Positions 8,821-15,292 of a DNA stretch of 28,354 nucleotides are shown piece by piece; the stretch's first letter is position 1, and every line of letters begins with the position of its first letter. The translations under genes and the position numbers were made by a program. Below the pieces are notes generated by a model that saw nothing but the letters and a program-made list of their open reading frames with translations, was not told the origin of the DNA and searched no databases. The DNA comes from an uncultured Collinsella sp. (GTDB taxonomy: Bacteria; Actinomycetota; Coriobacteriia; Coriobacteriales; Coriobacteriaceae). Location of the stretch: the NCBI GenBank assembly GCA_900543515.1, contig UQRW01000028.1, positions 1 through 28,354 on the forward strand, given 5' to 3'.

Positions 8821-8991
8821 ACAAGCCCTCCAACAATTAAAAATCAAACAAACCCAAAGTAACCCAAACAGTACCCAAAGCAGCAATCAGCCAATCGCTC
8901 ATCGAATACCAAAGTAAAACCCCGAGCAATCAAGGGCCATCACAGCAAAGGCCCCACCACGCTCAATCCCTCAGCCAAAGTTCCCAATGGT

Positions 8992-9100
8992 GGTACGTAA
9001 GGGAGCGGGCCCGACCACTAATACCTTTTGAACGACTCTGCTTGCAGCCGGAGTGAAAAAGGTATTAGTGGTCGGGCCCGCGACCGGTGGGATACGTACC
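8992..9100. repeat. Long composite inverted repeat after the DUF47 gene
   Basis: Arms 9005-9029 and 9057-9081 are a perfect 25-bp inverted repeat, with a 27-nt centre. An outer pair GGTACGTA (8992-8999) and TACGTACC (9093-9100) extends the structure. It begins 6 bases beyond the DUF47 stop. There is no T-run on either side, so it is not a canonical terminator. It may stabilise the 3' end of the pit mRNA or be a mobile palindromic repeat. Confidence 0.8.
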
Positions 9101-9105
9101 CCCAA

Positions 9106-9729
9106 TTAACTGTTCTTCATGACAATCGAATCCACGACATCGGCCACATTCTCACAGCAGTCGGCGCAGTACTCCAGGAAGGCGTACACGTCACGCCAGG
9201 CGATGACCTCGAGCGGATCCTTGCCGTTAACGTGCAGGTTGCGCATGGCGTTGATATAGAGCTCGTCGGCCTCGGACTCGATGGTGTTGATCTGGATGAC
9301 CAGCTCGCGCAGCGTTTTGGACTTGCGGTAGTTGGGAAGCTCGACCATCAGGTCCTTCATGGCGCGGCAGGCATCGGTTACCTTGTGAGCGATGACGATG
9401 GCATCGGGGTGGATGCTCTGGATGTTGGTGAAGTAGACGCGCTGCACGACGCCTTCGATGCGGTCGAGCACGGTGTCGAGCGAGCAGCTCATCAGGTCCA
9501 GATCCTCGCGCTCAAGCGGGGTGATAAAGGCGGTGAGCAAGGCGTCTTCGAGCTCGTGGTGCTTCTTGTCTGCCGCATGCTCAATCGCATGCATCTTATC
9601 GAGCATGTCATGGATTTGCGTGGGGTCGAAGTTCTCAAAAATCTTGGTGAGCAGCTCGGCTGCCTGAACGGCGAGGTCAGCGCAAGCGACGTAGTTGTCA
9701 AAGTAGAACGAATCGGGTTTCTTTGCCAT
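9106..9729 (-). CDS. DUF47 (PhoU-like) accessory protein of the PiT phosphate transporter
   Basis: A 207-residue, wholly helical protein of the DUF47/PhoU-like family. Such proteins are usually encoded next to PiT transporters and are thought to regulate them. Typical features are ALQ-like helices with TKIFENFDPTQIHDM, HAADKKHHELEDALLTAF and TPLEREDLDLMSCSLDTV, where the last matches the family's PxxREDI motif. ATG 9729 is preceded on the - strand by AAAGGA. It lies 67 bases downstream of the pit gene in the same direction, so a two-gene operon is likely. Confidence 0.88.
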   Translation of the reverse strand: MAKKPDSFYFDNYVACADLAVQAAELLTKIFENFDPTQIHDMLDKMHAIEHAADKKHHELEDALLTAFITPLEREDLDLMSCSLDTVLDRIEGVVQRVYFTNIQSIHPDAIVIAHKVTDACRAMKDLMVELPNYRKSKTLRELVIQINTIESEADELYINAMRNLHVNGKDPLEVIAWRDVYAFLEYCADCCENVADVVDSIVMKNS

Positions 9730-9796
9730 GGGTGGGTCCTTTCGAGGCGAAGACGGGTGGGCGAAGCATTGCAGTCCGGATGGACGCTCGGTTTGA

Positions 9797-10846
9797 CTAG
9801 AGGAACATCATGAACAGCTTGGCCATGACAAAGCTGATGAGTCCGCAGGCAGGGAAGGTGAAGAACCAGGTGAACATCATGTCCTTGACGACGCCGAAGT
9901 TGATGGCCGAGAGGCGCTTGACGGCACCGACGCCCATAATGGCGCAGGTCTTGATGTGCGTGGAGGACACGGGGATGCCGGTAAGGGTGGCAAGCAGCAG
10001 GTTCGCGGCGCCTGCGAGGTCGGCAGAGAAGCCCTGATACTTCTCGAGCTTAACCATGCTCTGGCCGACGGACTTGATGATGCGCTCGCCGCCCACGCTG
10101 GTGCCGATGCCCATGGTTGCCGAGCACAGCAGCATAATCCAGATGGGGATGCCGGCATCGCCGACGCTCGTCTGGCCGCTGGCGAAGGCCACACCTAAAA
10201 AGAGCACGCCGATGAACTTCTGTCCATCCTGCGCGCCGTGCATAAAGCTCATGGCCGCGGCACTCGCGATCTGAGCGTATTTAAAGAAGACGTTGGCACG
10301 TCGCCTGTTGGCGGCGGCAAACAGAATCGAGACGAGTTTGCACAGGATCCAGCCCATGATAAAGCCCAGACCGATGGAGAGCGCCAGGCCGTAGATGACC
10401 TTCATCCATTCGTGGACGTTGACGCTGCTCGCGCCGCCGAGGGCGATAGCGGCACCGGTCAGGCCGGCGATAAGGCTGTGGCTTTGCGAGGTGGGGATAC
10501 CAAAACGCGACGCTGTGGCGCCGTAGACGACGATGGAGAACAGTGCCGCGCAGAGGCACGCGAGCGCCATGGTGCTGTTTCCGCCAAAGTCGACGATATG
10601 CGAGATGGTGTTGGCGACGCTCGCGTTAAAGTGCGTCATGATGAGCACGCCGAGGAAGTTGAATGCGGCGCTCATGAGAATGGCGGCGCGGGCGGGCATG
10701 CAACGCGTAGTGACGCAGGTCGCGATGGCGTTGGGCGCGTCGGTCCATCCATTGACGAAGATGGCGCCCAACGCGAGGATCACGGTGACGGCAAGGACTG
10801 GGTTCGACACAATTTGGCCGAGGAAGGTTGAGAACGTTACGTCCAT
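9797..10846 (-). CDS. pit: PiT family inorganic phosphate transporter
   Basis: A 349-residue polytopic membrane protein with about ten hydrophobic segments. The two PiT signature repeats are visible: GWTDAPNAIATCVTTR near residue 33 and the PVSSTHIKTCAIMG segment in the C-terminal half, plus GIPTSQSHSLIAGL. PiT proteins import phosphate with cations at lower affinity than Pst. It is followed by the DUF47 gene. The ribosome site before ATG 10846 is weak (GAGAAAG), while a near-perfect AGGAGGTGA lies about 55 bases further upstream before an in-frame ATG that stops after three codons (see 10877-10908). Confidence 0.92.
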   Translation of the reverse strand: MDVTFSTFLGQIVSNPVLAVTVILALGAIFVNGWTDAPNAIATCVTTRCMPARAAILMSAAFNFLGVLIMTHFNASVANTISHIVDFGGNSTMALACLCAALFSIVVYGATASRFGIPTSQSHSLIAGLTGAAIALGGASSVNVHEWMKVIYGLALSIGLGFIMGWILCKLVSILFAAANRRRANVFFKYAQIASAAAMSFMHGAQDGQKFIGVLFLGVAFASGQTSVGDAGIPIWIMLLCSATMGIGTSVGGERIIKSVGQSMVKLEKYQGFSADLAGAANLLLATLTGIPVSSTHIKTCAIMGVGAVKRLSAINFGVVKDMMFTWFFTFPACGLISFVMAKLFMMFL

Positions 10847-10876
10847 ATATGGGCTTTCTCGAAGTTTGCAGACACG

Positions 10877-10908
10877 TTACAAAAACATGATAAATCGTAT
10901 CACCTCCT
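10877..10908 (-). promoter_or_regulatory. Minimal upstream ORF with strong Shine-Dalgarno before pit
   Basis: On the - strand, AGGAGGTGA (10908-10900) is followed by ATG TTT TTG TAA (10888-10877). This is in frame with the pit ATG at 10846, eleven sense codons further on. It may be a start-stop element that holds or feeds ribosomes to pit, or the remnant of a longer N-terminus interrupted by TAA. The SD-to-ATG distance is a little long. Confidence 0.4.
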
Positions 10909-11059
10909 GTGGGTTTCTTTACCGAGTTCTGATGGGAGAAGTGAACTTTTTGGCACTAAAATTGAATGTTAGCCCTGTTGACCGCGGGTGTTCTTTTTGC
11001 TAACACGCCATGCGGACACGTGCGATTACTACGACACTCCAAAACCACAGTCTGTTCGC

Positions 11060-11089
11060 TTTACAACATGCAAACATGCGTTCGATAAT
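11060..11089 (+). promoter_or_regulatory. Candidate promoter for the gene at 11097
   Basis: TTTACA (11060-11065) and GATAAT (11084-11089) are separated by 18 bases. The expected transcription start, 6-8 bases after the -10, falls at or just before the ATG at 11097, which would give a leaderless mRNA. Confidence 0.5.
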
Positions 11090-11096
11090 AGGAGGC

Positions 11097-11435
11097 ATGG
11101 AATATCGACAGACAGATGGCAAAACTCGACGCGTGCACAAGCAGTATGTGGACGTTGTGGCTCGCATCCTCGCGGGCGGACAAGTCGTGCCGGTTACCGT
11201 CTGCTGGGTCGACGGTCGCTGCTTTACGATTGACGAGATTGTCTCGACCACTGGGTTTGGCCTGACGGTCCACGGCATTCGTACGGCAACCTATAAGGTG
11301 CGTTTTGGCGGGCACGCGACCGAGTTGTATCTGGAGGACCAGACGCGCGAACGACCAGATGGCTCGCAGGCCCATCTGATACGTTGGTGGGTCTGGGCCT
11401 TTGATCGTACGCTCGAGGGCGAGCGCCGTGGGTAA
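11097..11435 (+). CDS. Small hypothetical protein, possibly DUF6504-like
   Basis: A 112-residue protein I do not recognise with certainty. It has a basic N-terminus (GKTRRVHKQYVDVV), then short alternating hydrophobic segments suggesting a beta-rich domain, with conserved-looking WVDGRCFTIDEIV, TYKVRFGG and IRWWVWAFD. The pattern resembles small actinobacterial domains such as DUF6504, but that is only a resemblance. GGAGG lies one base before ATG 11097, too close for normal pairing, and the upstream in-frame ATGs (11010, 11076) have no ribosome site. Leaderless translation from 11097 would fit the promoter. It is followed 79 bases later by a Bax-inhibitor family gene. Confidence 0.65.
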   Translation: MEYRQTDGKTRRVHKQYVDVVARILAGGQVVPVTVCWVDGRCFTIDEIVSTTGFGLTVHGIRTATYKVRFGGHATELYLEDQTRERPDGSQAHLIRWWVWAFDRTLEGERRG

Positions 11436-11514
11436 GGACATATGGCATTCGGGTACAATGACAGGAATCTTGTCACCTACGGCGCTGTCGCGGCGCTTTT
11501 GAAAGGACGAAACT

Positions 11515-12210
11515 ATGAACGATATCCAGGGCTATCAGAACGGCCCCATCGAGAGCAGCGCAAGCCGCGCCAAGGAGATGTCGCCGCGCGCGTACAATCT
11601 CACCATGTCTGCCCTGATCTTCTTGGGCTTTTGCGCCATGGGCGCCGGCGCCTACTTTACGAGCACCATGTCGTTTGCGCGCATGATGATGAGCGGCGCC
11701 GCCTTGCCGCTGGTCTTTGGCTCGTTTATTTTGACCATCGTCGGCATGGTCATGATGTCGGCCGCCGCCAGCAAGCAGTCCGTGGGCCTGTCCCTTGTGG
11801 GCTACGTAATCTTTGCGAGTACCTTTGGCCTGACCGCGTCGTTTGGCCTTGCCAACTACGACCTGCCCACCATCAACACTGCCTTTATCGCCACGGCCGC
11901 CATCACCTTTGTCTTTGGCGCCTTGGGCGTGACGTTCCCCAAGTTTTTCCAGCGCGTGTATGGCATCGGTTTTGGCATTCTGCTCGCCACTATTCTGGTT
12001 GAGATCGTGCTGATGTTCATGGGCGTCTCGCAGACCATCACCGATCTGATCGTGATCGTGGTGTTCGCCGGCTTTATTGGCTACGACACTTATGTTGCCA
12101 CGACGGTGCCGCCTACGCTGCCCAACGCCGTGCTTATGGCATCCAACCTGTTCGTGGACATCATCAACGTGTTCCTGCGCATTCTGAACATCCTTGGCCG
12201 TCGCGACTAG
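11515..12210 (+). CDS. Bax inhibitor-1/YccA family membrane protein
   Basis: A 231-residue integral membrane protein with seven hydrophobic segments after a polar N-terminus of about 28 residues. The family signature sits at the C-terminus (ASNLFVDIINVFLRILNILG), together with GFIGYDTY. Bacterial members (YetJ, YccA, YbhL types) are linked to pH-sensitive calcium leak or FtsH regulation; which applies here cannot be told. ATG 11515 follows GAAAGGAC. A TACAAT at 11454-11459 may be the -10, without a good -35. A strong terminator follows. Confidence 0.87.
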   Translation: MNDIQGYQNGPIESSASRAKEMSPRAYNLTMSALIFLGFCAMGAGAYFTSTMSFARMMMSGAALPLVFGSFILTIVGMVMMSAAASKQSVGLSLVGYVIFASTFGLTASFGLANYDLPTINTAFIATAAITFVFGALGVTFPKFFQRVYGIGFGILLATILVEIVLMFMGVSQTITDLIVIVVFAGFIGYDTYVATTVPPTLPNAVLMASNLFVDIINVFLRILNILGRRD

Positions 12211-12256
12211 TGGCGAATTGCGGCGGTGCTTGCCGTGCGTGTAAATCGATGCGAAA

Positions 12257-12282
12257 GGCGGTCCTTCGGGGCCGTCTTTTTT
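12257..12282 (+). terminator. Rho-independent terminator (UUCG loop) after the BI-1 gene
   Basis: An 8-bp stem with two G-U pairs (12257-12264 with 12269-12276) closes a TTCG tetraloop and is followed by six T residues. Confidence 0.92.
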
Positions 12283-12347
12283 GTACGCGGCGGGGTATCA
12301 TGGATGGGAAAAGCCGATAGCGGCAGCGACAGGAAAGGTGGCCACGT

Positions 12348-13481
12348 ATGGCAGACGTCGACAACAGGAACCGTAACCGCAGGTCCAACCGAGCGGGTCA
12401 GCCCAATCCCAAGCGCGAGGCCCGTGCCAAGGCCGCCGAGCGTCACGCGGCAACTGTGTCCGAAGCGTGCGCCAAGGATATCGAGCGTTCGCTTGCCGGT
12501 GTTCGCGAGTTTGACGGTATGCCTGCCGGCTTTGTCGCGGCGATGAAGGCCAAGGCCCAAGCGGTCGACGCTGTCGAGGAACAGGTTGCCGAGGAGTCTG
12601 AGGCCGCCGAGGCCGAGACCGCTGAGGTTGCGTCCGCCGAGACCGAGGTTACGGCCGAGCCTGCGCCCGCAGAGGAGGCCACGGAGACCGAGTCCGCGCC
12701 TGCCGCCGAGGAGCCCGCTCCGGTCCTGCCTGAGGTCACCGTGCTCGATGCCTCCGCCACGCAGGCCATCTTGGACAACGGTCGTGGCTATGCGCAGTTC
12801 TGCGACATGGCCGTGCTCGCCTTTGCCTCGTTCACCAACCCGGGCGGTGGCTATATTCAGGGTTATCTGGGCCAGGAGGCCACACTGTGCGCCGATTCGT
12901 ATCTGTACAACGTTCTCGATAAGCAGCGCAAATGGTACGGCGAGAACCGTCGCCGCAACATCAACTGCGAGCTTTACCGCAACCGTGCGCTGGTGGTGCC
13001 TGCGGTGCGCTTCGACCGCAACCACGTGCATGCGTATGCCGACGTGATCGTGGCCGCCGCGCCCAACGCCAAGCGCGCTCGCCAGGAGTATCGCGTGGGT
13101 GACGATGCCCTGCTGGACGCCCTGCGCGATCGCATCCGCTTTGTGCTTGCCATCTGCGACGAGCTGGGTCGCGAGAAGCTCGTGCTGGGCGCTTGGGGCT
13201 GCGACAACAACGGCTTTGACGCCGAGGCCGTGGCCGAGCTCTTCCGCAAGGAGCTCGCATCGGGCGACTTTAAGGTCAAGCAGGTCTTTTTTGCCGTGCC
13301 CTCTACGCGCTGGGACGAAGATTTCGCCAAGTTCGAGCACGTGCTGGCAAACTTCCCCGAGCGCAACGAGGAGTCCTATGCCCAGGTTGCCGCTCGCGCT
13401 GCGGCTGCCCGCGCCGCCGAGCAGGCCCAGGCTGCCGCCGAGGACGATGAAGACGATGACGATTGGCGCAAGTACCTGTAA
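12348..13481 (+). CDS. TIGR02452/DUF2263 (bacterial PARG-like) protein with altered catalytic motif
   Basis: A 377-residue protein. Residues 1-60 are basic and charged, about 75-130 are an Ala/Glu/Pro-rich disordered linker, and about 130-345 form the microbial PARG-like macrodomain (TIGR02452). An Ala-rich helix and an acidic tail end the protein. The domain keeps SFTNPGGGYIQG and LCADSYLY, and later VLGAWGCDNNGFD. Bacterial PARGs use GGG-X6-8-QEE to hydrolyse poly(ADP-ribose). Here the motif is G166-G167-G168, seven residues, then Q176-E177-A178: the second glutamate is alanine. Activity is therefore in doubt; binding of ADP-ribose is possible. It stands alone between two terminators. Confidence 0.8.
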   Translation: MADVDNRNRNRRSNRAGQPNPKREARAKAAERHAATVSEACAKDIERSLAGVREFDGMPAGFVAAMKAKAQAVDAVEEQVAEESEAAEAETAEVASAETEVTAEPAPAEEATETESAPAAEEPAPVLPEVTVLDASATQAILDNGRGYAQFCDMAVLAFASFTNPGGGYIQGYLGQEATLCADSYLYNVLDKQRKWYGENRRRNINCELYRNRALVVPAVRFDRNHVHAYADVIVAAAPNAKRARQEYRVGDDALLDALRDRIRFVLAICDELGREKLVLGAWGCDNNGFDAEAVAELFRKELASGDFKVKQVFFAVPSTRWDEDFAKFEHVLANFPERNEESYAQVAARAAAARAAEQAQAAAEDDEDDDDWRKYL

Positions 13482-13509
13482 TCGGTATGTGCTGACAGAT
13501 AGGTCGATC

Positions 13510-13546
13510 CGGCGGGAGAGACTGCTCCCGCCGACTTTTTCTTTTT
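13510..13546 (+). terminator. Rho-independent terminator after the PARG-like gene
   Basis: A perfect 9-bp GC-rich stem (13510-13518 with 13525-13533) is followed by TTTTTCTTTTT. Confidence 0.92.
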
Positions 13547-13565
13547 ACTAGAGGAAGGGCTTACG

Positions 13566-14225
13566 ATGAAAAACGTTCTGTGCTTTGGCGACAGCAATAC
13601 CTACGGCTATGATCCGGCGGGCATGCGCGACGGCACCGCGGTACGCTATGCGCACGATGTGCGCTGGTGCGGCGTGGCCCAACGTGACTTAGGCGAGGGC
13701 TGGCATGTAATTGAAGAAGGCCTCAACGGCCGCACGACGGTACGCGACGACATGTGCCATCTGGACACCAATCTTAACGGCATCCGCGCACTTCCGATGC
13801 TGCTCGAGGCCCATAAGCCGCTGGACGCCATTGTGATCATGCTGGGCACCAACGACTGTAAGACGGTCTTTAACGTGACAGCTTCCGATATCGCCCGTGG
13901 CGCCATGGCGCTGATTCGCGCCGTCCGCGCGTTTCCGTGGACCGACGCTGCGCCTTGTCCGCGCATTCTGCTGATGGCGCCTATCAAGATTAAGCCGCAG
14001 ATCGCCGACGTATATATGACCGATTTTGACGAGCATTCCGTAGAAGCCTCGGAGCATTTTGGCGAGTACTACGCACATGTGGCTGAGCAGTTTGGCTGCG
14101 ACTTTTTGAATGCCGCCGACTTTGCCGAGCCGGGCGATATCGACTATCTGCATATGATGCCCGAAAGCCACGAGAGCTTGGGACATGCCGTGGCGGCCAA
14201 GCTCCAAGAGATGCTCGGTGAGTAG
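13566..14225 (+). CDS. SGNH/GDSL hydrolase, MsAcT-like arylesterase/acyltransferase
   Basis: A 219-residue cytoplasmic SGNH hydrolase without a signal peptide. Block I is FGDSNTYGYDP with nucleophile Ser10, block III is MLGTNDCK, and the catalytic Asp and His appear in DIDYLHMM near the C-terminus. Segments such as VRWCGVAQRDL, VIEEGLNGRTTV and PLDAIVIMLGTND closely follow the mycobacterial arylesterase/acyltransferase MsAcT, an oligomeric enzyme acting on small esters. The natural substrate is unknown. ATG 13566 follows GAGGAAGGG. It faces thiD convergently. Confidence 0.88.
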   Translation: MKNVLCFGDSNTYGYDPAGMRDGTAVRYAHDVRWCGVAQRDLGEGWHVIEEGLNGRTTVRDDMCHLDTNLNGIRALPMLLEAHKPLDAIVIMLGTNDCKTVFNVTASDIARGAMALIRAVRAFPWTDAAPCPRILLMAPIKIKPQIADVYMTDFDEHSVEASEHFGEYYAHVAEQFGCDFLNAADFAEPGDIDYLHMMPESHESLGHAVAAKLQEMLGE

Positions 14226-14232
14226 CACGGCC

Positions 14233-14275
14233 CCAAACCACCGCAAAGGTGCCTGTCCCCTTTGCGGTGGCTTGG
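14233..14275. repeat. Inverted repeat between the convergent SGNH hydrolase and thiD genes
   Basis: CCACCGCAAAGG (14238-14249) pairs with CCTTTGCGGTGG (14259-14270). After one mismatch four more pairs follow (14233-14236 with 14272-14275). The loop holds TGCCTGTCC. It lies 8 and 10 bases beyond the two stop codons and has no T-run. Its TTGCGGTGG core resembles the yaaA-flanking repeats. Confidence 0.75.
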
Positions 14276-14285
14276 ACTGCGAATC

Positions 14286-15116
14286 TTAATACTGCCACAT
14301 GTGGTTGACGGGGCCGGAACCTTTGCCCATGTCAAAGCCGGCGGCCAGAGCGCCGGTTAGGTAGGCCTTGCCGGCGTTGACGGCATCGGCAAGATCCATG
14401 CCCTGGGCCAGCGCGCAGGCGATGGCGGACGAGAGCGTGCAGCCGGTGCCATGTGTGTTGCCGGTCTCGATACGCTTGTGACGGAACCACGTGGTGAGCG
14501 GATCGCCCAGATGGTTGCCCTCGTCATCGAGCGGCGCGGGCTCTGCTAGCACATCGTTGGCCTCGTTGACAAAATGCCCGCCCTTAACGAGAGACGCGCA
14601 TCCAAAGCGGCGGGTGAGAAGCATGGCGGCATTTTGCTGTGTGCGCTCGGAATCGACCTCGTAGTCGAGCAGCGCCATGGCCTCGGGAATGTTGGGCGTG
14701 ATGACGGTCGCCAGCGGGAACAGGCGACGTGTAAGCGCTTCGGCGGCGTTCTCTGCGATCAGGCGAGCGCCCGAGGTGGCGACCATGACGGGATCGACGA
14801 CGATATTTTGTGCGTCCCAGGCACTCAAGCGGTCGGCGATAACCTCGATAATCTCGGCAGAGGAGACCATGCCGATCTTGACTGCGTTGGGGCGAATGTC
14901 GTCAAAAACGGCATCGATCTGCGCCGCGACAATATCCGGGGAGATATTCTGCACAGCGGTGACGCCGAGCGTGTTTTGTGCGGTTATGGCCGTGATGGCC
15001 GTCTCGGCATACAGACGGTGCGCCGTGATGGTCTTGATGTCGGCCTGAATGCCGGCACCACCGCTGGAATCGGATCCTGCGATGGATAGAACGGCGGGTA
15101 CCTTACTGCGATCCAT
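14286..15116 (-). CDS. thiD: Hydroxymethylpyrimidine/phosphomethylpyrimidine kinase ThiD
   Basis: A 276-residue ribokinase-fold enzyme that phosphorylates HMP and HMP-P to HMP-PP for thiamine synthesis. The N-terminal substrate motif is IAGSDSSGGAGIQADIKT, the mid-segment is AVKIGMVSS, and the ATP/anion-hole motif is GTGCTLSSAIA. ATG 15116 follows GGGAGCG on the - strand. TATAAT at 15167-15162 (- strand) is a plausible -10, so it may have its own promoter as well as read-through from thiC, 176 bases upstream. No other thiamine gene is in the window. Confidence 0.93.
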   Translation of the reverse strand: MDRSKVPAVLSIAGSDSSGGAGIQADIKTITAHRLYAETAITAITAQNTLGVTAVQNISPDIVAAQIDAVFDDIRPNAVKIGMVSSAEIIEVIADRLSAWDAQNIVVDPVMVATSGARLIAENAAEALTRRLFPLATVITPNIPEAMALLDYEVDSERTQQNAAMLLTRRFGCASLVKGGHFVNEANDVLAEPAPLDDEGNHLGDPLTTWFRHKRIETGNTHGTGCTLSSAIACALAQGMDLADAVNAGKAYLTGALAAGFDMGKGSGPVNHMWQY

Positions 15117-15161
15117 GTTCGCTCCCTTGTTCGGTCGGATTCAAATGGGTCTTCTGCCTGC

Positions 15162-15167
15162 ATTATA
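15162..15167 (-). promoter_or_regulatory. Candidate -10 element for thiD
   Basis: A perfect TATAAT on the - strand lies 45 bases before the thiD ATG. No good -35 is seen at 16-18 bases, so an activator or a weak promoter is possible. Confidence 0.4.
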
Positions 15168-15234
15168 AAGTGCCCGGGCCGGCTGTATGCCGATCCCGGG
15201 CGGGTGGTGCAATCTTTACGTAAATGTAAGAAAA

Positions 15235-15250
15235 TGTTCACATGTCAACA
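15235..15250. promoter_or_regulatory. Near-palindrome in the thiC-thiD gap, candidate operator
   Basis: TGTTCACATGTCAACA is symmetric at 14 of 16 positions around an ACATGT core. The - strand copy also carries TTGACA. It lies 119 bases before thiD. Size and symmetry suit a dimeric repressor, but none is identified. Confidence 0.3.
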
Positions 15251-15292
15251 ATTGACGAACACCTTGTGGCCGATTGTGGCTTCGGTGACGAG

